A stretch of 64,000 nucleotides of DNA, taken from Pseudozyma flocculosa PF-1. Lineage: Eukaryota > Basidiomycota > Ustilaginomycetes > Ustilaginales > Ustilaginaceae. The translations under genes and the position numbers were made by a program. Under the pieces are notes generated by a model. That model did not search any database, was not told where the DNA came from, and worked only from the letters and a program-made list of their open reading frames with translations. Below are positions 42,098 to 54,223 of this stretch, piece by piece (position 1 is the stretch's first letter; each line of letters opens with the position of its first letter). The stretch spans positions 122,683 through 186,682 of the forward strand of contig NW_006920876.1 in assembly GCF_000417875.1 (NCBI RefSeq), read 5' to 3'.

Positions 42098-43604
42098 ATG
42101 CCCTTCACCATACCGCTGCGCACATCAGCCGCGGCCGCCTCCACCTCGACCGACCAAGCCAGCAGCGGCAGCGGCAGCGGCAGCGGCGGCGGTGACTACC
42201 AGCTCTTTGAGATCCCACCGGATCTCCTTGCGCACTTCACCTCTGCTGGCGCCTCGTCTGCATCGGTGCCGACGCAGCTCACCATCAAGGGGCAGCCCAA
42301 CGACTCGGCGGTTCTCACAACCGCCACGTCGACCTACGCCCTCCGCAGCGTCTCCCAGAGCAACTCGCTCCTCGTCTGTTCCCTTGCGCCCTCCGCCTCG
42401 TCGCCACAGGATGCCACGTCAGGCAAGACCATGGAGCTGCAACTGCAGACCACCATCTCGGATACGCTCGAGTGTCAGCTATCCGTGCCGCACCTTGGCC
42501 GCATCACCTCGCTGCTCCGCCCCACGCGCTACAGGGGTCGATCCGACGCCCAACCGAGCACCGGCGCACGGCTCTACCGCAGGCACGAGATCTTCGACCT
42601 GGTCCAGGCGAGCGACGCCGAGATTGTACGGGGGCTCGACGAGCAGCGCGTCGTCGAGCTCGACGGCGTCATGAGGCAGCTCGACGACGACTTCACCCTC
42701 GACCTCCTCAAGGCCGTCCTGGCGCAGGTCGAGGTCAATGCGTACCTCCTCGAACAGGTACCGCTCCACGAGCTCGTAGATGGTCTCGACAAGGAGTTTG
42801 ATATCGAACCCAGCGTCACGAGGCAGGCTTGCTCCCGTCTTTTCGGAAAAGTCCGCGAGGGACAGGGGCGGGGGCCCGAGGCGAAGGAGGAGGACGAGGT
42901 GGTGGAGCTGGATGCGATGGCCATTACGAGGTTCATCGGGATACAGCAGCTCAAGACGGCAAGGGTGAGTAGCGCAGATGCAGCTCGGACCCATCCGTCC
43001 CTTTGCACGAGCCGCCCTGACATCGTCCCTGTCCCACCTCGTTCCCACGATGCAGATGCCAATACCGCTCTCGACCTTCTTCCACTCCTGGCAGGCCGCG
43101 AGCGGATCGACGCTATCGCCGCACGTCTCGCTACCCCTCCTCCGGGGCGAGTACATCCTGCACCCGGCAGCGCAGCCCTACACCTCGACGACCTCGACAA
43201 CGAGCGCACCGGCATTCAGCATCCAGCGCTTCTCGATCGCCGACCTTCCCACCGCGCCGGCCGCACGCTTCCAGGACCTGTTCAACACGCGGCCGTCCTG
43301 GACCGCCGAGGACCTCGATCCGTTCATCGAGGACCTCGTCCAGGGCGAGGGGCTGCAGCAGCAGAGAAAGAAAAAGGACGCGCTCCTCCTCAAATTCTGC
43401 CGCGCCAGCAAGGTCAAGATCGTCGACTGGAGCGGCGAGCTCGCCAGGTTCTTTGGCCACGTCGACGAGGACGATGAGGCGCGACAGGGTGGTGTCGGGG
43501 ACGAGGCGATGGCCGAGGCGGATAGACGGAGAGTCAAGAGCAGGACCAGGAAGGACACAAAGCTCAAGGACGTCACGCTCTACACGGCCCGCGTCAAGTT
43601 CTAA
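42098..43604 (+). CDS. DCC1: Sister chromatid cohesion protein Dcc1
   Basis: Exons 42098-42964 and 43056-43604 (donor GTGAGT, phase 0) give 471 residues. The opening YQLFEIPPDLLAHF, the block LTIKGQPNDSAVLTTATSTY and the strand LRSVSQSNSLLVCSL are characteristic of Dcc1. The middle has the FDLVQASDAEIVRGL winged-helix-like region, and exon 2 carries the C-terminal winged helices (WTAEDLDPFIEDL). Dcc1 with Ctf8 and Ctf18 forms the alternative clamp-loader module that loads PCNA and supports cohesion and replication checkpoint signalling in the nucleus. Slightly longer than yeast Dcc1 owing to a Ser/Gly-rich insert (residues 20-33). Convergent with the next gene, 170 bp apart. Confidence 0.92.
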
Positions 43605-43774
43605 CCCGGCCAGGCGGGCGGGCGGGCGAGCGCGAGGGCCAACGAGGGATGCACAGGGCCGACGTCGACGATGGAGCGAAATGAGAATGAGCGGCACATC
43701 GACGAACCTATGCTACAATTTGCTGTGCTCAGCTTTGCAACAGCAAGAGGGGCCGAGGGGGGAGCGGAGCGGGG

Positions 43775-46116
43775 TCAGACGAAGCCGTAGGCGCGTTTTC
43801 CGCCTCCCTCACGCATCGAAACGGACCTCCGCACCCGCCTCCGTCTCGTCCTACTCGATCCTGCTTCTGCCTCGCCCTCGCCCTCGCCCTCGTCCTCGTC
43901 CTCGGCCGCCGAGTGAAGGGCACGTCGAGACGACGCAGCAAGACCTTCACTCTGGTACCCTCCCTCTCCGAGCGCGGGTGCGCGCGGTCGGCGACGACGC
44001 CCCAGCGAGACGGCCGAACGCGCCACCTCGTCGTCGGATCTCGACACCGTCGGCGCCGGCGTTGCTGTTGATCCCTTTTTGCCTCTTGCTCTCCGATCTC
44101 CATCGTCGTCGGTGGTGGCGTCGGTATCGAGGTCGAGCGAGTCTTTTGCGCGACGGACCTGGCAGCGTTTGCGACGGCCGTCGTGGCGCCGTGCCTGTCC
44201 GAGTGGCGTGGGCGTTACGAGGTACTCTTCCTGCTCTTCGTCATCGTCGTCGTCGCCGGCGCCTCGTCGTGGGGCGAAATGGTGGGATGGAGAGGTCGAC
44301 CGAGAGGGCGATGCGCGTCCAACCCGTCTCGACGTGTCCGTCTCCGCCTCCGCCGCCCTCCTTCTCCTCCTGCTCCTCCTGCTCCTCCTCGTCTCCGCCG
44401 CAACGCGGTCTGAAAGCGAGACCTCGTCCCGTTCCGACCCGCCCGCGTCGGCATCGGGTTCGAGTCGCATCCTCTGCTTTGCCTTCTTCCTCGCATCCCG
44501 GCTCGCAAGTCGGTACGGCGGCAACCCACCCGCCTCCGACTCGGCGGCGGTACCCTCGCTCGTCCAACCCGCCCCCGCCCCCGCTCCCGCCGCGTCGATC
44601 CGCCGACTCTCCTCCAACCACCTCTGACTGCCGAGGTAGAGGCTCTTTTTCTCTGCCCTCCGTTTGGCCTTCAACTTGGCTTCCAGCTCGGCCGCACGGA
44701 ACTTGGCGAGCACGCCCGGCGATCGCTCCTCGATGGCCATGAGGGCGGCGGTCGATGACGACGGTGGGATCTCGAGGTGCTGCGGCCGTTCTGCCGGGAC
44801 GCTGTTGCTGTTGGTGTAGAGCGACGACGACGAGCAGGACGAGATCGTCGAGTGCGTCCGGGGCGCATTGACGATGTAGAAGTCGGTCGAGTGCAGCCGG
44901 TGGTGCGACCCGGCGCGCGCCAGCGGTCGCGATTCGGTATCGCCGGACGACGTCGTCCCGCTGCTCACGCCGCCGGCGGCCGTGTCGGAAGTCGTGGGCG
45001 CGACGAGGGTGACGGCGGAAGTCGAATGTTGCTGCGCCATGGCGACGGGGCCGGTCTGGCCTCCGAGGAAGGCGGGCGGAGGCGGAGGAGGCATACCAGG
45101 TCGAAAGGGCACCGCGGCCGGCAAGTCTGCCCTTGTCGTCGTCGTCGTCGCCGCCGGCGCCGCTGCTGCCGTCGCTGGACCGGCCTCGTCAACGACCGCC
45201 TTCTCAGGATCCCACTCGCCGCGATCTCCACGTCGATCCTGGTACTTTTTCCACAGCCCCCCGACCTTTTTCGTCGCGGCGGCCACGACGGTCTCGGTCG
45301 AAGCGTTGGCCGGCGTCGACGTCGGTGGCGGTGGTCCACTGGCGCCTGGTGAGACGGCGGGGAGGGGCAGGAGGATGTCTTTGATCTTTTCGGCCTTGGC
45401 CTTGGCTTCGGCGAGCTTTTCGAGCTTCTCGGCCACGGGCTGCTTGAAACCGAGCGGGGAGCGGAGCAGCTTGCCGCGCGAGTGAAATGCGATCCCCTGC
45501 AAACGTAGCACGCGAGCCGGATGGGGCAGAGAGGAGAGCGGGAGAGGAAGTGTCAACGACCGAGTCCGACTCGTCAGGTCGGCTGCGGCGTCGATCGGGA
45601 AGCCGCCGGCGCACGCACCGAGAGGATATTGACGAGCCCGACCGAGACGAGGAGCCAATTCGCGATGAGTGCGAAGGTGCCAATCTTGCGACTGAGGCTA
45701 TCGGCGCCGAGGAGGATCAGGAGGGCGCCCATCATCTGGGTGCCCCACTCCCTGCCGAGAAAGGGGAGGACGGCATCAAAGAAGCGGTCCAGCCAGCCTC
45801 CCCACGACACCTCGCTGAGTATGACGAGGAAGAGGGCGACGAGGTTGTACACGTGGTGCAGCGTCGACCACAGCGTGCCCCACGTCTGCGTCGGGATGTC
45901 GGTGTGGCTCTGGTAATCTCCCGGCTGTTCGGAGGGGAATGAGGCGACCGAGGAGGTGCTGCGGCTGCCTGCGGCGGCGGCATCGTCATCGAGGTGCTGG
46001 AAGTTGTGCTTGAGGATCAGGATGGTCGATGCCATGACGAGGATGCAGGATACGAGGGTGAGGATGCGGAGCAGGTTGAGAAAGAGCCATTTCTGCAGAA
46101 AGGGCGGGATCGCCAT
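43775..46116 (-). CDS. Four-TM fungal membrane protein with long charged tail
   Basis: Exons (minus strand) 46116-45619 and 45496-43775 (donor GTGCGT, phase 0) give 739 residues. Start MAIPPFLQKWLFLNLLRILT. Residues 1-166 hold four hydrophobic segments: LRILTLVSCILVMASTILIL, VYNLVALFLVILSEVSW, MMGALLILLGADSL and FALIANWLLVSVGLVNIL. This resembles a widespread uncharacterised fungal N-terminal membrane domain (DUF7598-like, from memory and not checked). Exon 2 starts GIAFHSRGKLLRSPLGF, then a Lys/Glu-rich helix and a predicted disordered tail with a poly-Arg block, an acidic DDDDDEEQEE stretch and Ser-rich repeats. Function unknown; plasma-membrane or organelle scaffold roles are only guesses. 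Confidence 0.8.
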
Positions 46117-47009
46117 CGTGCGCGGCGGGATCGAGTGGCGGTGGGTAGTCTCGGCCGTCGTATGTGCCGACTTGGACGAGCAGAGACCGGCTGGTATGGC
46201 GGTGTAGCAGCCTCGAGATCGAAGTGGAAGCAACGAGGGTCAAGTCGTGTCGAGGACAAGGATGGGGTGGACAGGGCCGCTTCGAATACCAGCATCGAAG
46301 GCGGAAAGAAGGGGAAAGGTGGATGTATAAGTAGCAGACGTTGAGCTCGAGGTGCAAGGCATCCTTTGGACCCAGTATGACGGTGCTACGATGCGGCGGC
46401 CCACATCTAGTCGCGAGCGTCGAAGGGGGGAGCTAACAAAGGGGAACGAACGGCCAGATTCGATTGAGCAGGCTAGGCTCGTATCGAGCAGCAGCATGGA
46501 CCGTCCGGGGCGTAGTTGGCGCGCGCATGCCTAGAATGCATCCTAGCCTAGCCTGCTCTGACCCGGCCAGCCTGGATCCAGCACAAAGGGGACGAAACGA
46601 ACGGAGCCGGATAGGCTGATGATGAAGGACGTGAGGCCAGACGAGACGAGATGAAGTGAGGGGACAAAGGGGATCGGACGCCGTGAGCCTGGCCCTGGCC
46701 GCTCGACCTTGGAGAAGGGCGCAGAGTCTGACAGCCTATTTTGCACGCGCCAGAGTGCTCAAATTCCGAAAGCCGAGCGTCTCCCCGGACACCTCACGCT
46801 CGAGGAGCATGGCCAGACGAGACGCACGACGTGACATTGAACTCGAGGCATGGATGGATGAAGGAGGGCGGGGAGGAGGGTACAAGTACATTTGAGCTGC
46901 TACGCCATGCCATCTGCCAGGGCGCAGGCGAGCTCGTGAGTTCTTCAGCCCGTCAGCTCGGGGGGTCGGAAGCTCGTGAAGGCGGAAACGAGGGGCGGGG
47001 GGAACTCGA
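46117..47009. other. Intergenic: four-TM gene to HIR1
   Basis: Promoter of the four-TM gene and 3' flank of HIR1. No other gene seen. Confidence 0.5.
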
Positions 47010-50000
47010 TCAGGTCTTCATCTGTGCCAGGATTTCCTGGTAGGGCTGTACGAGGCCGGTGAGGAGGCGCGGTTTGGCGAGCACCTGGAGCACGGTTCCG
47101 AGCAGCTGCCTCTTGTCGTGTCCCAGAATCGTCGGTTCCCACTCGTCGTCCAGACCGGGTTTGCTATACCGTCGGACGACCGCGCGAGCGGGGGTGGAGG
47201 GAGAGGGAGAGGTGCATGACGGTCAGTACCCAAAGGAACTAGGCGCGGGCAAGGCCGCACCGGAGAGACTCACTGGTAGATGGGCCCGATGAGGCTCTTG
47301 ATCAGGTCCTCGCTCTGGTTGCGGATCTCTTCCTCGCCCAGCCACCGCGCGTAGGCCATCAGGTGCAGCTTGTACTCGCTGGCGCTGCCGAAAATCACGG
47401 CCGCCAGCATGCGCGTCTCGAGGTGGCGCAGCGTCACGGCCAGCTTGAAGTCGTCTTCCCGCTCGCTCGGCACCTGCATCCGGGCCGGTCGCTGCGCGTC
47501 GGCGTTGCCGTCGTCGCCGCTGCCGCCGCTGCCGCCGCTACCGGCCCGCTCGCCGCCGTCCGCATCACCTTGGTTACCGTCTCCGCCCTCCCTGTCGGCG
47601 GCAGAAGCTGCAGGGGCGGCGACGGGCGACTCGCGCTGGCTGCGCGCCACCACCAGGTTGTTGATCTCGGCCTCGATGGCCTTGACCGGGTCGCGCGCGA
47701 TGGCATTGTCCGTCCCGCGGCCGCGCGTCTTGCCGTCCCAGGCCATCGAGTGGTCGGCGAACCAGCCATCGCCCACGCACACCCAGCCGAGCTTGCGGTC
47801 GTCGAACGTGTAGACCTTTTCCGTGCGCAGCAGGATGATGGGCGCGCCGTTGGCGTGGATCGACGCCGAGACCAGGTTGGCCGGATCGCCCAGCACGTGG
47901 AGCACCGAGACAGGCCGGTGGATCTCGCGGTCGGCCCGGATGTCCCAGCGGTGCATCAGCCCGCTCACCGTGATGGCCATCAGCACGTTGCCGTTGCTCT
48001 CCAGGCGGAAGCAGGGCGAGTCGAGGAAGAGGTTGCCCGTCCGCCGCCCCTTTGGCGAGTAGATCAGGACGCTGCTGTCCTCGAGCGCCACGGCGGAAAA
48101 GTGGGGCGTCGCCGTGGCCAGGATGCCCGGCGACGGCGAAAAGTCGAGCCAGACGACCGAGTCGCTCTCGCTGCCGTCGAGGAGCGCAATCTCGCTCGGC
48201 CGGCTGGCGTCAAAGTTGCGGATCTCGACGGTGCCGTGCTCCTCGTCGCGCCGGTAGACGTTGAGCAGCTCGGGCACCGCCAGGCGGACTCCTCGGTGCA
48301 CGCCGTCCTCGACGATGCCCACCGACCCCTCGATGCGCCGCCGCAGTGCCACCGTGCGTCCCACCGGCTCCCTCGGCGTCTCGCCACCGAGCGTCCTGCC
48401 GATCTCGGCCTTGGTCCGGCTCCGCGGGATCTTGCTGAGCGGCTCAATGTCCTCGTCGCCGAACGCGGCCTTTCGCTTCTCGCCGCGCGTCTCGGTCGAC
48501 GGCGGGGCAGTGGCGTCTGCGTCGACTTCGATTGCGCCCTCCTGCGGCCGTTGCGGCTGCTGTTGCTGCTCTTGCGCGCGCGCCTGGGCCTGCTGCTGCG
48601 CTTCGAGGAGCTGCTGGAACTGCTGCGCCTGCTGCTGCTGGAGCTGCTGCTGCGTCTGCACAAACATCGACATCATCCTGGTCATGGCCTCTTCCACCCC
48701 CGGCCCCGGCGAGCCTCCTCGCGGCATCATCATGCGCGACGACGACGAGGGTCGGCGCGCAAGCTCCGAGCCGCCCTGGGATGGCCCAGCCGCTGCCGAG
48801 GCGGCGTGACCATTGACGTGGCCGTACGCAGGTTGGATGGCCGTGTCGGTGGCGAAGCCGTCGCTGCTGATCTGCGTTGGCTTGATGCGCCTCTTGCCGT
48901 CCCGGGTGATGGTGATCTCCTGCTTGAGGCGCTCGGTGCGGCTGGCTGCCGGTCGGACGGCGGGCGAAGGCGAAGGGACGGCGCGCCCGGCCTTGCGCAC
49001 CTGAAGCACATTGGGTCGCTCGAGCGTGCCGACGGACTGGTTGGAGATGTGCGAGGGCAGCGCGGCCCGGGCCCGCTTGTACCCATGCTTGGCCCGCGAC
49101 GCCTGCAGCCGCTCCTCGCTGAGCGCCTCGGACAGGATCTCGGGCGTCAGCGTGATGACTGCCACGGTGCCGTCCGACGACGACGCGTACAGGGTGTAGC
49201 CGTCCGATGACCTGAGAAGCAAGCGGGGAAAGGGGGAGGCTGTCAGCTCGCTCGCGTTTCGCCGCCCGGCGAGTCCTACTCGGCCACCGCGCACTCACCA
49301 GGAGAGGTCCATGACGTGCCGGTTGAAGAGATCCCTGGCCACGAGCACGGGGTGGTCGAGGCCGGTGACCCAGATCGACACGCTCTGGTCCATGGAGCCG
49401 AGCGCGACGACGCACGAGTGGCTGCCGCCGTCGAAGCCGGCAAAGATCTTTGGGCTGAAGGCGGTGACAATGACCGAGTTCTCGTGGCCGACAAACGAGA
49501 CGTCGCTGTTCCAGTCGACGCGCTTGACGACGCTCGAGACAAAGACGGGCCCGCTCATGGCGTTGGCGCAGGTGAGGAAGCTGCCGTCGGGCGACCAGCT
49601 GGGCCTGCGGAAAAAGGTCGAGGATGGGCTGGTGGTAAAGGGGGCCGAGATGTCGGCGGCGAGGCTCCAGTCCTCGGTCTTCCACACCTTGACCGTCTTG
49701 TCGTCTGAGGCGGTGGCGAGGTACTGGCCGAGCGGGTCAAAGGCGACGCCCTTGACAAAGCCCTGGTGTCCGTCGATCTTGCGCAGGCGCTCGAAGGTGG
49801 TGCCGGACCAGACGAAAGCGAGCGAGTCTAGGCCGACGGTGGCGATGAACTCGTCGTCGGTGGACCAGGCAATGTCGGCGACGTCGGACTCGTGGCCGAC
49901 GAGCCTGCGGTGGGGCCTCCAGGACTCGATGTTGACCTCGGTGGAGCCAAAGCTGCCGCCGATGCCCATGCCGGTGGTGTCAATGTCCCATATGAGGGCG

Positions 50001-50290
50001 ATGGTGTCGTCGGAGCCCGAGGCGAGGAAGCGGCCCGAGTTGGACCAGCGGACGACGAGGACGCTGCCGGTGTGTCGGTCGAGGGTGGAGAGGAGCTTGT
50101 GGGTGCCCGGCTGGGCGTACTCGTCGGCCGAGAGGATGGGAGCGGTGGCCCAGATGCGGATCTTGGAGTCGATGCCGGCGGTTGCGACGCGGCTGCCGTC
50201 TGGGTGAACGGAGACGCTAAAGATGGTGCCGCGCTTAACCTTTTTGTCGTCTCCGTAGTGGGCGACCCAGTCGGGCAGGACGATGGACAT
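47010..50290 (-). CDS. HIR1: Histone chaperone HIRA / Hir1
   Basis: Exons (minus strand) 50290-49299, 49211-47274 and 47163-47010 (donors GTGAGT) give 1027 residues. An N-terminal WD40 propeller (about 1-360) has blades such as SGSDDTIALIWDID and ATASDDKTVKVWK. The HIRA B motif, contacting Asf1, is at 426-446 (KQEITITRDGKRRIKPTQ). A Gln-rich insert and then the Hira domain follow; the last exon adds WEPTILGHDKRQLLGTVLQV, the conserved C-terminal block. HIRA deposits H3-H4 outside S phase together with Hir2/Hir3/Hpc2 homologues. The single polypeptide with both WD40 and Hira domains is the Hir1-type layout. Its upstream region contains GA microsatellites. Confidence 0.96.
48550..48665 (-). repeat. 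Gln-rich (CAG/CAA-type) coding repeat in HIR1
   Basis: Encodes runs of Gln broken by Leu, Ala and Phe in the linker between the B motif and the Hira domain. Length is likely variable between strains. Confidence 0.75.
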
Positions 50291-50614
50291 GGCGGGCGGA
50301 CGGAGGGGTGGAGGATCCGGTAGCGGGTGGCTACGATGGCGGCGTGCCGAGGGGCGGTGGACAGAAGTCAGTCGACGGGGTCTTTGATGTGGGTGAGGGT
50401 GGTCGGCCCTGGGCGTGGAGCCGAGAAAGCCAGGACGATGCCGATGGGCTTGCGTTGGGACAGAGGCCGTGCGTCGGTCGGGACTGGGAATCACGAGGAG
50501 CGAGGGTCGTCGGGTGGCGGTTTCGATGCCGATCTCGTCCGCATCGAGCGGTTGAGAAGCGGGCGAGGGTGGAACCAAGGAGCGGCGGGGTGGATGGAGG
50601 GTAGCGGGGTGAGG

Positions 50615-50621
<7 letters not shown>

Positions 50622-50666
<45 letters not shown>

Positions 50667-50887
50667 GTCGGACCGACCGACGGACGACGACGACGTCGTC
50701 CTTCCTCCCTCCCGTCCCGGTCCCGGTTCCGGTTCCGGTTCCGTTTCCCGTACGGACGGACGAACGANNNNNNNNNNNNNNNNNNNNAGGAGGAGACGGA
50801 CGGACGTAGGAGGTAGGAGGAGGAGGAGAGGAGAGAGAGAGAGAGAGAGAGAGAGNGAGNAGAGNAGAGAGAGAGAGAGAGAGAGAG
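50622..50887 (+). repeat. Two (GA)n microsatellite arrays flanking a gap
   Basis: GA runs at 50622-50663 and 50830-50887, with single N at 50856, 50860 and 50865. Ambiguous bases suggest length or sequencing uncertainty. Confidence 0.92.
50768..50787. other. Assembly gap (20 N)
   Basis: Run of 20 N between the two GA arrays; probably a collapsed repeat join. Confidence 0.98.
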
Positions 50888-51136
50888 GAAGATGGGTGGA
50901 CCCCTCGAGGCCAGACAGGCCTTCTCTCCACCTCGGCCCCTTGGTCGGCTTTTCCCAGAGGCAAGCCAGGCGACCGGTCGCGCGTGCGTGCATGGACCCA
51001 CCGCCGCTGCCTGCCACGGCCGTCGGCCCACGTCGCTGGCCTCACACACATCGCTATTCATCAAAGCCTGGCCGGCTACGGCACAGGTCTGCGTTGCATC
51101 GTCGCCTTCGTCGTCGCCGTCGTCACGACCCGCGCC

Positions 51137-54100
51137 CTACAAACTCTCAAACCTGGTCCTCGCCTCGGCGTCGACGCCGGCGTAGCCCGCCTGGAACTCG
51201 GGGCGCCCCATCTGCGTCTTCCACCACTGTCTGACGTCCGGTCCCGCCCACGCCGCCACGTCGCGCTTCGACGTCTCGCTCGCCGCCAGCCGCGAGTAGC
51301 TCGCCTGGAAGCCCTCTTCGGCGTCGGCAAACTCGAGCTCTTCCTCTTCCTCGGCCGCCGCATCGGCACCGCTGCCCCGCTTCAACGTGTTGAGCGGCAG
51401 CAGGAACAACAACAGCAGCGCCTGGCACAGCGGCGTCCACAGCGACGCCAGCGCTCCAACCTGGAACGACGGCGACACCAGCAGCCGCCCGAACCCGGCC
51501 GCCACCACCCGGCGCTGCCGCTCCGGCGTCTGGCCCAGCGAACCGAGGATGACGCCCTCGACCAGCTGCGCAAACAGGCCCGGCTGCACGCTGTCGAAAG
51601 CCGCCACGACGGCGTCCGGGTAGCCCTCCTTCTGCAGGCACGCCACCGTCGCGACAAAGTGGTTGAACGACTTGACGAATTTGTCCGTCTTGCTCGCGTG
51701 CAGCCTCGTCAGGATCAGCATCAGCACGCCACGCTGGAACGGCTCAAAGTCGGCGCTGCAAGGGCGGGCGGCCCAAGGGCGAAGCAAGCGAGCGAAAGGC
51801 AAAAGAAGCGCATGTCAGCGGACCATCCGGTCGTCGCAACGGCGGCTGGGGAGGGGAGGACGCGCCGGCCGGCCTACTCACCTAGGCACCGTCTCGAACA
51901 CGACCTCGAGCAGCTCGAAGCCGAAGCCGTCGTTGAGCTTGCTCTGGATCAGGCGCTGGTACACTCCGAGGACGCTCTGCAGCTGTCCGTTGGCCACGAT
52001 GCGCGTTGCGTCCGCGTACAGGAAAGCCTTGAGCAGCCGCACGAGCGCCGGGACGTTGCTCCTCGCCTCCCACAGCGCCGGCATCAGGATCGGCGGCAGC
52101 AGCGAGGCGTACTCCTCGGGCAGCGCCTGGCCCCGGTGCAGCTCGAGCATCTGCGACAGGATCTGGAAGACGTACGGCGCAAACTCGGCCACGTCGTTCT
52201 GGAGGATGGCCGTGAAGGGGCCAAACAGGCGGCCCTCGAACGCAGCGAGGCTGTTAGGCTGCGCGGCGACCGTGAAGCGGATCAGCGCCGAGATCGACTC
52301 AAAGAGGTACTGGCTGAAGCGCGGGTTCGACGGGTTCTTGGCAATCTCGGCGAGGATGCCGCTGAGGTGCTCGAGGATGGGCGCGTAGGCGGGCGCGATG
52401 GCGTTGCGCGACGTGCCCAGCATGCGCATCACGCACTTCATCAGGTAGTCGTTCTCGGCCAGCTTCTCGGGCGTCGTGCCGCGCTCAATGTTGCGGAAGA
52501 GGGCCATCAGGATGCTCTCGGCAAAAGGCTGGACGTCGTCGGGCGTGAAGAGCAGGCGGCCGTCCTTTTTGAGCGCCAGCACGCGCTCGATGGTGATCGA
52601 GGCGTACGAGCACGTGACGTACTGCGACGACTCGAGGTGCTTGACCAGCAGCGGCAGCACCGACAGCAGCTGCTCCTTTGTCAGCTGGTTGCGGAACGTG
52701 TGCAGGTACTTGATGGCGTCGACTTGGAGAATGGGGCTGGGCGACTCTTCGCTCGAGGCCTGCAGGTCGGCAAACACGTGGTCCGAAAAGAACTGCACCA
52801 CGTCGACCAGGTTGTTGGTCGACGTGACGCCCTGCTGGCTCGTCGAGCTGCGCGAGGCGATCGACGTGAGCAGGTAGATGGCCGTGTCCTTCTGCTTCCA
52901 GTTGGCCGCCGGGTCGGCGCGGTACTGCTCGAGGTACTCGCCAATGTAGCGCGACACGACCGACGTCACCTGGGTCGAAAAGTGCTCCATGAGGGCGCGG
53001 CAGAACTCCGAGGCGGCCTTGCGGCGCGTGTCGTTTTCGACGCTCGTCTCAAAGTCGCGGCGGATGTACTCGATCGGGTTGTCCTCGAACAGCTCCTCGT
53101 CGGCCTCGCGCAGCACAATGTTGGGCAGGATGATGGCGCTGCACAGCTGCTCGATGGTGCCGGCCGACTGGAACATCTCGCGCTGGCTGCCCATCCTCAC
53201 CACCGTCGAGAGGAAGCCGACGGCCTTGGAGACGAGCACGTCGTACTTTTCCGCCGGGGTGCACGTCCCGAGCATCTCCCAGATGGCCTGGACAAAGTTG
53301 GGCAGCTGCGGGAATGCGTCGAGGTAGCGCTTGGCGTACAGCTCGACGATCTCGCAGATGCTGCTGCGGATCTCCTGGAGCGCGCACGGCTCCTCTGGGT
53401 CGGCGTCGAGCTCGGCGCGGCCCTGCGAGATCCAACGGGCCAGGGTCTCGGTGATGGGGCCGATGTTGTCCTCGAACTGGGGCGGCAGGTCCTGGGCCGA
53501 GAGGTCGTAGAAGGTCTGGAGGATCAGGACCATGCACTTGCCGAGCGAAGGCAGGGCGGCGGGCGGCGTTGCCGGGTCGCAGAGGAGGCTGTCGACGCGC
53601 TGGAGCAGCTCGAGGAGGGGGACGGCGAAGCGCTCGAGGACAAAGTTGATCTCGGTGTAGAGGGCGTTGCTGCGGAAGGCGGACCTCCAGCGGTAGAAGA
53701 TGGTGTGCGAGGTGCGGAGGACGCCCTGGATGAGCTCAAAGTCGTCTGCCTTGAGGTAGGGGATGAGGTCGTCCATGAGGGCGGGCCAGCGGTCGGGAAA
53801 GTCGCACTCTGCGACGACGGCGATGGTCTCCTCGAGCTGGGAGCGGAGGCTGGTGGGTGCTGGGGGCTGGCCCGCGGTGGTGGTGGAGAGGGATACGAGG
53901 AGAGGGAGGATGTTTGCCTTGAGGGCGTCCTTGTCGTCCTGGCTGAGGAGGAGGGTGCCGGGGGCGTCGGCGGCCGACTCTGCGTCTTCGGTCCAGGACG
54001 ACTTGCATACGTTTTTGAGCTTGATTGCGGCGGCGAGGCGCACGGCGTCGTTGCTCTGGAGCTGTGTGTTTTGGATGAGGGTGAGGAGGAGCTGGGGGAA

Positions 54101-54223
54101 GCCGGGATGCCTCTGCGCGTCGCTGAGCTGCTGCTCTGCCTGCTTGCGGTTGACGGGGTCAAGGGTCTGCGCCAGGAGGTTGGCGAGCATGGCCAGGGGC
54201 TCCGAGGGGGCGGCGGCCGACAT
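51137..54223 (-). CDS. CSE1: Importin-alpha re-exporter Cse1 (CAS exportin)
   Basis: Exons (minus strand) 54223-51882 and 51755-51137 (donor GTGAGT, phase 2) give 986 residues, near the usual 960. The start MSAAAPSEPLAMLANLLAQT leads into the importin-beta N-terminal (Ran-binding) HEAT repeats: RKQAEQQL, AAIKLKNVCKSSW, FPDRWPALMDDL. Family blocks follow, e.g. LYAKRYLDAFPQLPNFVQAI, EDNPIEYIRRDFETS, TRRKAASEFCRAL, and exon 2 gives ADFEPFQRGVLMLILTRLHA. Cse1 with Ran-GTP returns importin-alpha to the cytoplasm. An upstream in-frame ATG (54532) would add a hydrophobic leader absent from the family and is rejected. Confidence 0.96.

Larger units (their letters stand above)
50291..51136. other. Intergenic: HIR1 promoter / CSE1 3' flank, low complexity
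   Basis: Contains GA-rich arrays, a GGTTCC-like hexamer stretch and a 20-N gap. No gene seen; the many N and GA runs make frames here unreliable. Confidence 0.6.

Noticed and set aside
43453..44742. 429-codon plus-strand frame
   Set aside because: Antisense to the charged tail of the four-TM protein; Ser/Arg/Pro-rich and overlaps the end of DCC1 in another frame.
47363..49210. 615-codon plus-strand frame
   Set aside because: Antisense shadow of HIR1 exon 2; composition is low complexity and CSE1-, DCC1- and HOM2-overlapping frames behave the same way.
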